This document shows, one piece after another, positions 42,544 to 51,377 of a stretch of 64,000 nt of DNA; the stretch's first letter is position 1; each line of letters begins with the position of its first letter. The notes beneath the pieces were generated by a model. That model was not told the origin of the DNA. It did not search any database and saw only the letters and a list, made by a program, of their open reading frames with translations. Origin of the DNA: Streptomyces ferrugineus. Lineage in GTDB: Bacteria > Actinomycetota > Actinomycetes > Streptomycetales > Streptomycetaceae. The position numbers were made by a program, and so were the translations under genes. Location of the stretch: assembly GCF_015160855.1 (NCBI RefSeq), contig NZ_CP063373.1, positions 6,820,001-6,884,000 on the forward strand, read 5' to 3'.

Positions 42544-43919
42544 CCTTCGGTGTGCAGGCCCGCGAGGCCCAGGAGCAGGGACTTGACCTCGGTGGCGGCG
42601 TATGCCTGCCTCGCCCGGTCCGGCTCCGAGCACAGGAGTACGGGGCCGTGGTCGGGGTCGGCGGGCAGCCGGCCGTGGCTGCCGCGGATGCCGGACGGGT
42701 CGAGGGGGACCGTCTTGAGGCGGTAGCGGAAGCCGAGTTTCTTGCGGGCGACCTGGCCGACGGCGCGCAGTTTCACCGCGGGGACCGTGTCGTCGTAGAG
42801 CAGCTCGGCGGGGTCGTAGCCGGGCTTGCGGTGGATCTCGACCTGGCGGGCGAAGTCGGGGGCGCGGTCGTCGTCCAGCCAGTAGTAGTACGTGAACCAG
42901 GCGTCGGGGTCGGCGAGTGCGACGAGTTCGCCGGAGCGCTCGTGGTCCAGGCCGTGGGCCGCCTTGCCGTCGGCGTCCAGCACACGCTCCACGCCGTCGA
43001 GTTCGGCGACGGTCTTCGCGACCGCCTCGGTGTCGGCCGGGTCGCGGACGTAGACGTGGGCGATCTGGTGGTCGGCGACCGCGAAGGCGCGCGAGGTCCA
43101 CGGGTCGAGGTACTCCATGCCGTCCTGCGTGTACACCTCCAGCAGGCCCGCCCGGCGCAGGGCGCGGTTGATGTCGACGGGGCGGGAGGCGGGGGCGATG
43201 CCGTACTCGCTGAGCGCCACGACCGTCGCGCCCTCGCGCAGGAAGTGGTCGATCAACGGGCGCAGGGCGTCGTCGAGTTGGCGGGCGGCGCGGATGGTCT
43301 CGGGTGAGTCGGGCCCGGTGCGCTGGGGCTCGTAGTCCATCTGCGGGATGTAGACGAGCGTGAGGTCGGGCTGCTTCTCGTCGAAGACCTGGCGGGCCGC
43401 GCCCAGGATCCACTGGGTGGAGGGCATGCCGGCGTTCGGGCCCCAGTAGGTGAAGAGGGGGAAGGGGCCCAGGCGGTCGGTGAGTTCGTCGTGCAGGGAC
43501 GGCGGCCAGGTGTAGCAGTCGGGTTCCTTGCGGCCGTCGGAGTAGTAGACGGGGCGCGGGGTGACGGTCCAGTCGACGTCGGCGCCCATCGCGTACCACC
43601 AGCAGATGTTGGCGACCTTGTAGTCGGGGTTCGCCTTGCGGGCCGTCGACCAGATCTTCTCGCCGCCGACGAGGGCGTTGTGCTGACGCCAGAGGAAGAC
43701 TTCGCCGAGGTCGCGGAAGTACCAGCCGTTGGCCACCGCGCCGTGTGTGGAGGGGGGTTCGCCGGTGAGGAGGGTGGACTGGACGGTGCAGGTGACGGCG
43801 GGGAGCACGGTGTCGAGCCGGGCTTTGAAGCCGCGGTCGCCGAGGGCGGCGACGGCCGGCATGTGCTTCAGGAGCTTCGGGGTCAGGCCGACGATGTCGA
43901 GTACGACCACGCGGGTCAT
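42531..43919 (-). CDS. eboF: nucleotide pyrophosphatase/phosphodiesterase family protein (EboF-like)
   Basis: A 462-residue alkaline-phosphatase-superfamily enzyme. A metal-binding Asp occurs in VVVLDIVGL (Asp8), the Thr-rich nucleophile region and TLLTGEPPSTHGAVANGWYF in the first 80 residues, and VALSEYGIA further on. Such proteins are fixed members of ebo clusters. Start overlaps the EboE stop as ATGA. Its substrate is unknown; it may hydrolyse a phosphodiester or pyrophosphate on the trafficked metabolite. Confidence 0.85.
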   Translation of the reverse strand: MTRVVVLDIVGLTPKLLKHMPAVAALGDRGFKARLDTVLPAVTCTVQSTLLTGEPPSTHGAVANGWYFRDLGEVFLWRQHNALVGGEKIWSTARKANPDYKVANICWWYAMGADVDWTVTPRPVYYSDGRKEPDCYTWPPSLHDELTDRLGPFPLFTYWGPNAGMPSTQWILGAARQVFDEKQPDLTLVYIPQMDYEPQRTGPDSPETIRAARQLDDALRPLIDHFLREGATVVALSEYGIAPASRPVDINRALRRAGLLEVYTQDGMEYLDPWTSRAFAVADHQIAHVYVRDPADTEAVAKTVAELDGVERVLDADGKAAHGLDHERSGELVALADPDAWFTYYYWLDDDRAPDFARQVEIHRKPGYDPAELLYDDTVPAVKLRAVGQVARKKLGFRYRLKTVPLDPSGIRGSHGRLPADPDHGPVLLCSEPDRARQAYAATEVKSLLLGLAGLHTEGTRK

Positions 43920-45073
43920 GAGGGGTCCTCCTTGAGGCCGAGGCCGGTCAGCCGGTCGCGGGCCCAGGCGAGTTCGGCGGCGATGCCGCCGGGCAGGTCG
44001 GTGGGGGGTTCGGGGAGGACGGACCAGGTGTAGGTCTCGACCTCGATGTGGTCGCAGTGGGCCGCCGGGCCGCCCAGCAGCCCGGCGAGGACCTGGTCGA
44101 GCTGGTCGGCGGTGGTCCGCAGCGGGGGCTCGGGCTCGGTGTGCAGCGGGGCGTGGAAGTGGACGCGCCAGGGCCCGGTGTCGTCGGGCAGGTCGCCGTC
44201 CAGGGCCTGCGGGAGGTCGTCGACACCGACTACGTCACCGTCGGTCACGGTGCGGGTCTGGTGCAGGAACCGGGGTTCGGCGAGCCGTCGCAGGGCCGCG
44301 CGGGCGGCGGGGTCGGCCGGGCGGGCGGCCTCCACGGCGCAGGACGCCTGGAGCTTGACCACGGGCAGCCCGGCCTCGCCGAGCCGGCGCAGCGCCTCGG
44401 CCGGGTTCTCGAACTGGACCGCCAGATGGCAGGCGTCGAGGCAGATGCCGAGCCGGTCGGGGTCCAGTCCGCCCAGCTCCCGTACCGCCTGAGTGGTGTT
44501 CTCGACGACGCACCCGGGTTCCGGTTCGAAGCCGACGCGGATACGGCGGCCCGTCCACGACTCCAGCGCGGCGAGCCCGTTGGTGAGCCGGTCCAGGGCG
44601 TGGCGGGCCTCCTCGGAGCAGGCGCGGTGCCACGGGGTGCGCCAGGCGAGCGGCAGGGTGGACACGCTGCCGTGGGCGACGTCGTCCGGGAGGAGGGCGG
44701 CGAGGACGCGGGCGCAGTCCAGGGTGTACTTCAGCCGGGCCTCGTCGGCCCAGTCGGGCTCGTAGACGTCCTTCTTGACGACCTCGCGGTGGAATCCGGC
44801 GTACGGGAAGGCGTTGAGGGTGACGGTCTCCAGAGCACGCGCCCGCAACTCGCTCTTCAGTCGCGCCAACGCCGCGGCGTCCTCGGCGAGTTCGGTGACG
44901 ACGGGGCGGGCCAGCCACAGCCCGATGCCGAGCCGGTCGGCACCGAGCCGCTCGCGCACGGGCTCCGCGTACTCGGCGAGCTGGGCGATCACGCCCGCCA
45001 GGTCCTCCGCCTGGTGGACGTTGCTGCAGTAGCCGAGGTGGACGGTGCTGCCGTCCGGGTGCTGAAAGCGCAT
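43916..45073 (-). CDS. eboE: metabolite traffic protein EboE (TIM-barrel)
   Basis: A 385-residue protein of the xylose-isomerase-like TIM-barrel fold. The opening HLGYCSNVHQAEDL and the segments TLNAFPYAGFH and GFEPEPGCVVENT are typical of EboE. EboE is one of the conserved proteins first studied in cyanobacteria, where the ebo genes are needed for moving a scytonemin precursor to the periplasm. The mechanism is not established. Confidence 0.87.
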   Translation of the reverse strand: MRFQHPDGSTVHLGYCSNVHQAEDLAGVIAQLAEYAEPVRERLGADRLGIGLWLARPVVTELAEDAAALARLKSELRARALETVTLNAFPYAGFHREVVKKDVYEPDWADEARLKYTLDCARVLAALLPDDVAHGSVSTLPLAWRTPWHRACSEEARHALDRLTNGLAALESWTGRRIRVGFEPEPGCVVENTTQAVRELGGLDPDRLGICLDACHLAVQFENPAEALRRLGEAGLPVVKLQASCAVEAARPADPAARAALRRLAEPRFLHQTRTVTDGDVVGVDDLPQALDGDLPDDTGPWRVHFHAPLHTEPEPPLRTTADQLDQVLAGLLGGPAAHCDHIEVETYTWSVLPEPPTDLPGGIAAELAWARDRLTGLGLKEDPS

Positions 45074-45080
45074 GGGATGC

Positions 45081-45935
45081 TCACGCTCCCCCGCGACGTA
45101 TGGAGTTGCCCTGGAAGGTGGCCTCCTCGTCCGGCTTGGGTTCCTCCAGCTCCAGCCGTCCGCTCTGGCCGTAGAAGGCGACGGGGTTGCGCCACAGCAC
45201 CTTGTCGACGTCGTCCTCGTCGAACCCGGCGGCGAGCATGGCGTCAGCGGTCCTACGGGTCTTGAGCGGATCCGAACGCCCCCAGTCGGCGGCCGAGTTG
45301 ACCAGCACCCGCTCGGTCCCGTGCTCCTTGAGGATCTCGACCATCCGGTCCTCGCTCATCTTGGTCTTCGGGTAGATCGAGAACCCGGCCCAGCAGCCGC
45401 TGTCGAGGACCAAGCCGACGGTGAGCTCGTTGAGGTGGTCGAGGACGACGAGTTCGGGGGCGATGCCCGATTCCCGCACCACCTCCAGGGTGCGGCGGGT
45501 GCCGGCCGCCTTGTCGCGGTGCGGGGTGTGCACCAGGGCGGGCAGTTCGTGCTGGACGGCGAGCTGGAGCTGGCGGGCGAGCGCCTCGTCCTCCTGAGGG
45601 GTCATCGAGTCGTAGCCGATCTCACCGACGGCGACGACCCGGTCCTTGGCGAGGTAGCGGTCCAGTTCGTCGAGGACCGGGAGGCACCGCGGGTCGTTCG
45701 CCTCCTTGGGGTTGAGGGCGATGGTGCAGAAGTGCTGGATGCCGAACTGGGCGGCGCGGTACGGCTCCCAGCCCAGCAGCCCGTCGAAGTAGTCGTAGAA
45801 GCTCTCCGGCGAGGTGCGGGGCTGGCCCAGCCAGAAGGCGGGCTCGACGACGGCGCGCACCCCGGCCGCGTACATCGCCTCGTAGTCGTCGGTCGTCCGG
45901 GAGGTCATGTGGATGTGGGGGTCGAAGATGCGCAC
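45081..45935 (-). CDS. eboB: TatD-family metal hydrolase (EboB-like)
   Basis: A 284-residue amidohydrolase-superfamily protein. DPHIHM at residues 5-10 provides two metal-binding His, VAVGEIGYDS the Glu, ALVHTPHRDK and VLDHLN the later His ligands, and NSAADWG the Asp. GTG 45935 has GGAAGAGG upstream. It follows EboA by two bases, giving the usual EboA-EboB order. Confidence 0.88.
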   Translation of the reverse strand: MRIFDPHIHMTSRTTDDYEAMYAAGVRAVVEPAFWLGQPRTSPESFYDYFDGLLGWEPYRAAQFGIQHFCTIALNPKEANDPRCLPVLDELDRYLAKDRVVAVGEIGYDSMTPQEDEALARQLQLAVQHELPALVHTPHRDKAAGTRRTLEVVRESGIAPELVVLDHLNELTVGLVLDSGCWAGFSIYPKTKMSEDRMVEILKEHGTERVLVNSAADWGRSDPLKTRRTADAMLAAGFDEDDVDKVLWRNPVAFYGQSGRLELEEPKPDEEATFQGNSIRRGGA

Positions 45936-45937
45936 GG

Positions 45938-46621
45938 TCAGCCCTCTTCCTTGAGTACGTCCGTGAGTGCGGGCTCGATTTCGGCGGCGATGGCGTCCGG
46001 GAAGGCGCGGACGAGGGGGCGGATGTCCCGGGGTACGTCCCGTCCGGCGACGATCCGCTCGTGGGCGAAGTCGGCGAGCATCCGGGCCAGTTCACGGTCG
46101 GCGCGGGTGTCGAGGCCGGCCACGCGGTCGAGCGGGATCTCGCAGAAGACGCACTTCAGTACGGCCTGCCGGTACTCGGCGTCCGGCAGGTGTGCGGCGG
46201 CGTAGGGGCCGAGGGCGGCCTCGATCAGGGTGGTGTCGTTGCCGCGCAGGGTCTCCCGGACCAGGGGCAGGGCGAGGTCGCCGAGGTCGAGCAGCGGCAG
46301 GGTGCGCAGGACGGCGCGCTGTTCGGCCGGGTCGCCGTGCCGGTGGAGGCGGGCGACCTCGTCGGCGAGGGCCCGGCCGCGCAGGGGCAGGGCGGTGAGC
46401 AGGACGGCGCGGGCGGCCTCGTCGACGCTCCAGTGCTCGGTGAGCCGGTCGTGTCCGCAGCGCCTTCGGGCGGCGGGGAAGAGCCGTCGTACGGTGGACG
46501 GTTCGGCGGCGACCTCGGCGGCGCTCTCGTCCAGCCAGGCGCGGGCCGTGGGGTCCAGTGCGGCGTTCAGGGCGGGTCGGGGGTCCGGTGGGGCGGAGGG
46601 GGAGGCGCTCGTGACAGCCAT
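45938..46621 (-). CDS. eboA: EboA-family protein
   Basis: A 227-residue alpha-helical protein. LDESAAEVAAEPSTVRRLFPAARRRCGH and VLRTLPLLDLGDLALPLVRETLRGNDTTLIEAA, and later LKCVFCEIPLDRVAGLDTRADRELARMLADFAHERIVAGR, are the conserved EboA blocks. No catalytic motif is evident. ATG 46621 with TCGGAAG upstream. Confidence 0.85.
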   Translation of the reverse strand: MAVTSASPSAPPDPRPALNAALDPTARAWLDESAAEVAAEPSTVRRLFPAARRRCGHDRLTEHWSVDEAARAVLLTALPLRGRALADEVARLHRHGDPAEQRAVLRTLPLLDLGDLALPLVRETLRGNDTTLIEAALGPYAAAHLPDAEYRQAVLKCVFCEIPLDRVAGLDTRADRELARMLADFAHERIVAGRDVPRDIRPLVRAFPDAIAAEIEPALTDVLKEEG

Positions 46622-46679
46622 GGGGGGGAACAACTTCCGAAGAGGCGGAGAGGGGGGAGGAGCTGAGCTGGACGGTGTC

Positions 46680-47537
46680 CTACGCGGCGGCGGTCCGTTC
46701 GGCCGCGCGCAGGAATTCGATGGAGCGGCGGGCGACCTCGGGGGCGTCGAGTGAGCCGCCCTGGATCTCCACGGAGACCAGGCCGCGGTGCCCGAGGTCG
46801 CGCAGGGCGGCCAGCACGGGCGGGAAGTCGATCTCGCCGGCGCCGAATTCGAGGTGCTGGTGGACGCCGCGCCGCATGTCCTCGATCTGCACGTTGCGCA
46901 GCAGCCCAGCCGCCTGCCGCACACAGTCGAGGACGGACCGTTCTTCCACGCAGTGCGCGTGGCCGACGTCCAGGGTGACCCCGAACAGCTCGTGCCCGTC
47001 GACCAGTCGGGCGAGCCGCAGGCACCGCTCCACGGTGTCGACGAACATGTACGGCTCGGGCTCGAAGGCCAGCGCGACCCCGTGCTCCCCGGCGGTCTCC
47101 AACACGGCCTCGACACCTGCCGCGAGCCGCTTCCACGCGTCCTGCTCCGGCAGCCCGTCCGGCGCCGGACCGCTGCACAGATGGACGGTCGGCGAGCCGA
47201 GGTCGGCCGCGATGCGCAGGGCGCGGCGCAGCAGGTCCACCCTGCGCTCGAAGCCGTCCGACATCAGCGTGGGCAGATGCTTGCCCCAAGGGTCGAGGAA
47301 GTAGGGCGCGCCGGTCTCCACCGTGACGTCCAGCCCGTGCCGGGCGAGCTGCCGGGCCAGGGCGGTGACACGACGGGGCAGGTCGTCGGCGTACGGGTCG
47401 AGATGGTTGTGGTCGAGCGTGAGGGCGACGCCGTCGTAGCCGAGGTCGGCGAGGACGGCGAGGACGTCGCTCAGCCGGTGGTGGGCGAACCCGTTGGTGC
47501 CGTAGCCGAGTTTCAACGGGGTGGGGGGAGGTCTCAT
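46680..47537 (-). CDS. sugar phosphate isomerase/epimerase family protein
   Basis: A 285-residue AP-endonuclease-2/xylose-isomerase-like TIM barrel. LGYGTNGFAHHRLSDVLAVLADLGYDGVALTLD, FEPEPYMFVDTVE and TLDVGHAHCV hold the likely metal-binding Glu, Asp and His; VSVEIQGGS closes the site. It is a common member of actinomycete ebo operons next to EboA. Substrate unknown. Confidence 0.85.
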   Translation of the reverse strand: MRPPPTPLKLGYGTNGFAHHRLSDVLAVLADLGYDGVALTLDHNHLDPYADDLPRRVTALARQLARHGLDVTVETGAPYFLDPWGKHLPTLMSDGFERRVDLLRRALRIAADLGSPTVHLCSGPAPDGLPEQDAWKRLAAGVEAVLETAGEHGVALAFEPEPYMFVDTVERCLRLARLVDGHELFGVTLDVGHAHCVEERSVLDCVRQAAGLLRNVQIEDMRRGVHQHLEFGAGEIDFPPVLAALRDLGHRGLVSVEIQGGSLDAPEVARRSIEFLRAAERTAAA

Positions 47538-47569
47538 GATGCCGGTTCCTCACACGGAGGTGGGTGGTC

Positions 47570-47656
47570 AGGGCGTGTGTCGAATGTCCCGTCGTCCGCG
47601 CGCAACGCGGGCGCACCGGACGCCGGGGCGCAGGCGGGACATTCGACACACGCCCT
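47570..47656. repeat. 22-bp perfect inverted repeat, 43-bp centre
   Basis: A 22-base left arm (47570-47591, from AGGGCGTGTGTC) has its exact reverse complement at 47635-47656. The centre pairs in part (CGTCCG with CGGACG). The whole is a long cruciform that begins inside the stop region of the prenyltransferase gene and ends 33 bp before the isomerase start. It may be a MITE-like element, a processing site or an intra-operon attenuator. No coding capacity. Confidence 0.8.
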
Positions 47657-48686
47657 AGGTGGGGGATATGCGCCGGGCCAGCCGTCGCGCGAGGGGGTGC
47701 ACGACGCCGAGCGCCGCGGCGACGGTCGGTGCCCCGCCGCGCGCGGTGAGCGCCGCCTGAAGAGGCATCAGCCCGAGAATCCCGGCCCCGACGGCCCGCC
47801 GGAGGTTCTCCCCCGAGGGCTTGCGGACGGCACGGACTTGGGCGGTGCCGTAGGTTCCGAGGTAGGCGAGAGCACCGGCGGCGGCCAACGGTTTCCTGGA
47901 ACGAACGGCGCCCGCAACGCCCTTAAGGGGCGCGGGGAACTGCGCGACCAGCCCGGACGGCGCAGCAGACGACCAACGACCCTTCGCGGCACTTCCTACG
48001 TCGTCTCGCCCCACCGGAACAGCCGTGGCGACTGCCGTAGCCACCGACACGGCCAAAGTCGCCGCAGGCACCCGCACCGCCGCCCCGGAGATCTCATGCC
48101 TGCTGAGCGCCATCAACGTACCGGTATGCACACCGACCAGCCCCGCGGGCACAGCGGCCCGACGAAGCGCGGCACCGACCGATCCGGCGCCGGTCCCGGC
48201 CACCACCGCTCCGGCCACGACGTCCAGAACCCGCGCCCCCGCCATGGCGAAACCACCCGCCGGCGTGGACTTGAGCTTCAGGTCATACGCCCAGACCAGC
48301 CCGGCCAGGGGAACCGCCACCGACACACTGCGGCGCCCACCCGACACAGCGGCAAGACCGAGCCCCGCCGCGGTCAGCCCCCCGGCCACGGCAAGCGCGG
48401 TGCGGCGCGGGACTCGCCCCGACGGCACCGGCCGGTCCGGTCTCTCGACGGCGTCGACCGTGGCGTCGGCGTAGTCGTTGAGGGCCATACCGGCCCAGTA
48501 GAGGCAGACGGAGGAACCGATCACTCCGAGGGTACGGGCGTTCAGCGGACGTCCGGCGGTGGCCGCTCCCGCGATCACGTCACCGGGGACACTCAGCGCG
48601 GCCGGTGCTCTGACGAGCAGGGCGAGGTCGGAGAGGCGCACGGCAGACCGGGATCCGAAGCGGGCAACCGCTTTCCGATCTTTCAT
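47655..48686 (-). CDS. eboC: UbiA-like prenyltransferase, SCO3242 family (EboC-like), with an inserted repeat
   Basis: A 343-residue membrane protein of the UbiA superfamily. APAALSVPGDVIAGAATAG is the opening helix, YWAGMALNDYADATVDAVERPDRPVPSGRV contains the NDxxD and DxxxxRP Asp motifs that bind Mg and prenyl diphosphate, and the end LRRAVGAGILGLMPLQAAL is typical of SCO3242 proteins. About 20-30 residues around positions 235-260 are encoded by a dispersed Streptomyces repeat and have no counterpart in the family as I know it. First gene of the ebo operon. Confidence 0.85.
   Translation of the reverse strand: MKDRKAVARFGSRSAVRLSDLALLVRAPAALSVPGDVIAGAATAGRPLNARTLGVIGSSVCLYWAGMALNDYADATVDAVERPDRPVPSGRVPRRTALAVAGGLTAAGLGLAAVSGGRRSVSVAVPLAGLVWAYDLKLKSTPAGGFAMAGARVLDVVAGAVVAGTGAGSVGAALRRAAVPAGLVGVHTGTLMALSRHEISGAAVRVPAATLAVSVATAVATAVPVGRDDVGSAAKGRWSSAAPSGLVAQFPAPLKGVAGAVRSRKPLAAAGALAYLGTYGTAQVRAVRKPSGENLRRAVGAGILGLMPLQAALTARGGAPTVAAALGVVHPLARRLARRISPT
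47918..47978. repeat. dispersed Streptomyces repeat inside the prenyltransferase gene
   Basis: CCCTTAAGGGGCGCGGGG followed by AACTGCGCGACCAGCC is a sequence that I recognise as recurring widely between Streptomyces genes. Here it lies inside an open frame, read through on the minus strand as GLVAQFPAPLKGV. The start of the motif matches the reverse complement of 50404-50422. Confidence 0.7.
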
Positions 48687-48817
48687 GGCCGCACCTTACT
48701 CGCGGCCGTTGACCATTCAGGTACCTACCCCCCGGTAAGACGAGTGACAAAGTAGACACGGTCTTCTTCTTACCGAGCGAGCCGAACTGACGGTAAACGT
48801 GGGTCGTTTGGGCAGCC

Positions 48818-50239
48818 TCACTGCTCCTGTCGCAGTCGCCGCCACACCGCCTTGGCCGCGTTGTGCCCCGACATGCCGTGCACGCCCGGTCCGGGCGGGG
48901 TCGCCGACGAGCAGATGTAGACGGCCGGGTGCGGGGTGGTGTACGGGAACAGCGAGAGCTTGGGGCGCAGCAGGAGTTGGAGCCCGGATACGGCCCCGGA
49001 GGCGATGTCCCCGCCGACGTAGTTGGCGTTGCGCACGGCGAGTTCGGCCGGCCCGGCCGTCGCGCGGGCGAGGACGCGGTCGCGGAACCCCGGGGCGAAG
49101 CGCTCCAGTTGGCGCTCGATGGCGTCCGTGAGGTCCCCGGTCCAGCCGTTGGGCACATGGCCGTAGGCCCAGAAGACGTGCTTGCCCTCGGGGGCCCGCC
49201 CCGGGTCGGCGACACTGGGCTGCACCGTGATCATGAACGGCTTGTCGGGTGCCCGGCCCTCCCGGGACGCGGCACGCAGTGCGGCGCCGATCTCGGCGCT
49301 GTCCCCGCCGATCTGCACGGTGCCGGCCCGCCGGGCCTCGGGCGCGGTCCACGGCACCGGGCCGTCCAGCGCGTAGTCGATCTTGAAGACGCCGGGGCCG
49401 TAGCGATAGCCCTCGTAGTAGTTGCCGAGGCCGGCGATACGGGCCAGGGCGGTGGGTGAGGTGTCGAAGACGTACGCGCGCGCGGGCGGCAGGTCGTCGA
49501 GGCGCTTGACCTCGTAGTCGGTGTGGACCGTGCCGCCGAGGTCCTTCAGATACGCGGTGAGGGCGTCCGAGACGGACTGGGAGCCGCCGCGGGCCACGGG
49601 CCAGCCGCGGGCGTGTGCGGCGAGGGCGAAGACCAGGCCGATGGCGCCGGTGGCGAAGCCGCCGAGCGGGGCCATGACGTGCGCGACGAGGCCGGAGAAC
49701 AGGGTCCTGGCCCGCTCGTCCCGGAACCGCCGCATCAGCCAGGTGGCCGGGGGCAGCCCGACCAGGCCGAACCGGGCGAGGGTGACCGGGTCCCGGGGAA
49801 GCGCGGTCAGGGGCAGGGACATGAAGTCCCGGGCGAGGGTGTCCCACCTGGCCAGGAACGGCTCGACCAGCTTGCGGTACGGACCCGCGTCGCGCGGGCC
49901 GAAGGAGGCGGCGGTCTCGGCGATGGAGCGGGCCAGCACGGCGGCGGTGCCGTCGGTGAACGGGTGCGCCATCGGCAGCTCGGCGTGCAGCCACTCCAGG
50001 CCGTAGCGGTCCAGGGGCATGGCCCGGAATGCGGGTGAGTTGATGCCGAGGGGGTGGGCGGCGGAGCACGGGTCGTGCCGGAAGCCGGGGAGGGTCAGCT
50101 CCTCCGTGCGGGCGCCCCCGCCGATGGTGCTCTGTGCCTCGAACACGGCCACGGAGAAGCCGCGGCGGGCCAGCTCCACGGCGGCCGTCAGTCCGTTCGG
50201 CCCCGCTCCCACCACGACCGCATCGAGCATCGACGGCAC
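48818..50239 (-). CDS. NAD(P)/FAD-dependent oxidoreductase, phytoene-desaturase-like
   Basis: A 473-residue flavin amine oxidase/phytoene dehydrogenase-like protein. [23 protein letters not shown] is the FAD motif at residues 8-30, followed by [15 protein letters not shown]. The C-terminal [29 protein letters not shown] is characteristic of this group (CrtI/PYROXD2-like). Upstream of the ebo operon by 131 bp and in the same direction. Substrate unknown; a polyene or isoprenoid is possible given the prenyltransferase downstream. Confidence 0.9.
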   Translation of the reverse strand: MPSMLDAVVVGAGPNGLTAAVELARRGFSVAVFEAQSTIGGGARTEELTLPGFRHDPCSAAHPLGINSPAFRAMPLDRYGLEWLHAELPMAHPFTDGTAAVLARSIAETAASFGPRDAGPYRKLVEPFLARWDTLARDFMSLPLTALPRDPVTLARFGLVGLPPATWLMRRFRDERARTLFSGLVAHVMAPLGGFATGAIGLVFALAAHARGWPVARGGSQSVSDALTAYLKDLGGTVHTDYEVKRLDDLPPARAYVFDTSPTALARIAGLGNYYEGYRYGPGVFKIDYALDGPVPWTAPEARRAGTVQIGGDSAEIGAALRAASREGRAPDKPFMITVQPSVADPGRAPEGKHVFWAYGHVPNGWTGDLTDAIERQLERFAPGFRDRVLARATAGPAELAVRNANYVGGDIASGAVSGLQLLLRPKLSLFPYTTPHPAVYICSSATPPGPGVHGMSGHNAAKAVWRRLRQEQ

Positions 50240-50333
50240 GTTCGGACTCCTTCGTCAGCCGATGGCCACTGAAGGATCAGGATATGCCGGGGCACTGACA
50301 GCCGGTCGTTCGCCCAAGGGCTCGATCCGGTCC

Positions 50334-50422
50334 GTTGTGTCGCGGCTGCGGGAGCGTGGGGGCTCGTCGCGCCCGCGCGGCGGTAGCCGCACATGCAACA
50401 CAGCCCCGCGCCCCTTTAGGGC
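50334..50422. repeat. dispersed Streptomyces hairpin repeat
   Basis: A GC-rich imperfect hairpin: GTTG...GCGGCT on the left pairs with AGCCGC...CAAC on the right, followed by CCCCGCGCCCCTTTAGGGC, the reverse complement of the motif at 47920. It ends one base before the stop codon of the inositol-phosphatase-like gene, so it may double as that gene's terminator. It is the main content of the 184-bp gap. Confidence 0.65.
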
Positions 50423-50423
50423 G

Positions 50424-51272
50424 TCAGCCGACCCCTTGCTGCAAGAGTCCCGCCACCTGCCTGACCGTCGCTACGTCCCGCGCCGCCGTGAACGGCAGAG
50501 CGTTACCCCCGGTGATCCGGAACGGCTCCCCCGCACGAGTCAGGTGCGCACCCCCCGCCTCCTCGACCAGCAGGATGCCCGCCGCATGATCCCACGCGGC
50601 CTCCCAGCTGAACGCGGTCGCGTCCAGCTCCCCCCGCGCGACGGCCAGATACTCCAGCCCCGCCGAGCCGCACGAGCGCGGCGCGATGCCGTCGGTCCAC
50701 AGGCCGAGCAGCCCGCGCTTCTGCTCGTCGGTCGTGTAGTCCGGATGCGACGTGGCGACCTCGAGGTCGCGGCCGGGCTCGGGTGCGCCCGAGCGCAGGC
50801 GCTCGCCGTCGAGGAAGGCGCCCCGGCCCCGGACCGCCGTGGCCAGTTGGTCGCGGGCGGGGGCGTAGGTCCAGGAGGCGAGCAGGACGCCGCGCCGCGC
50901 GAGCGCGACCAGCGTGCAGAAGCCGTCGTCGCCGTGCACGAACTGGCGGGTGCCGTCGACGGGGTCGACGATCCACACCGGGGCGTCGCCCTGCAGCGCG
51001 TCGTACGACGCCGGATCCGCGTGCACCGCCTCCTCGCCGACCACGACCGAGCCGGGCAGCAGGGCGCCCAGTGCCTCGGTGAGGTACTGCTCGGCGAGCC
51101 GGTCGGCGTCCGTCACCAGATCGTGCGGTCCCGCCTTCTGGTCGACCTCGTGCTCGGCGAGCTGCCGGAAGCGGGGCATGATCTCGGCCGCGGCCGCCTT
51201 GCGGACCGCTTCCTCCACGTCGACCGAGTGCTGTGCGAGAAACTCTTCGATGGTTTCGTTGTTTTCGATCAC
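50424..51272 (-). CDS. inositol-monophosphatase-family phosphatase
   Basis: A 282-residue Mg-dependent phosphatase. GEEAVH holds the metal Glu, WIVDPVDGTRQFVHG is the DPxDGT motif near residues 100-115, and AWDHAAGILLVEEAGG the C-terminal WDxAAG motif. The family dephosphorylates inositol phosphate, histidinol phosphate or nucleotide bisphosphates; which one applies is unclear. Confidence 0.9.
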   Translation of the reverse strand: MIENNETIEEFLAQHSVDVEEAVRKAAAAEIMPRFRQLAEHEVDQKAGPHDLVTDADRLAEQYLTEALGALLPGSVVVGEEAVHADPASYDALQGDAPVWIVDPVDGTRQFVHGDDGFCTLVALARRGVLLASWTYAPARDQLATAVRGRGAFLDGERLRSGAPEPGRDLEVATSHPDYTTDEQKRGLLGLWTDGIAPRSCGSAGLEYLAVARGELDATAFSWEAAWDHAAGILLVEEAGGAHLTRAGEPFRITGGNALPFTAARDVATVRQVAGLLQQGVG

Positions 51273-51377
51273 GTGTCAATAAGAACACGGCCCACTGACA
51301 ATCCCCGCCCGCTCGGTGGCCGCCGGATGGCGTCGACGTGAATACGCGGGGCACGTATCAGCAGGTCGGAGACGCGT

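Noticed and set aside
48690..48817. TTGTCA ... TAGGTA as promoter of the ebo operon
   Set aside because: Spacing is 17 bp but the -10 lacks the final T and nothing else supports it; too weak to list as a feature.
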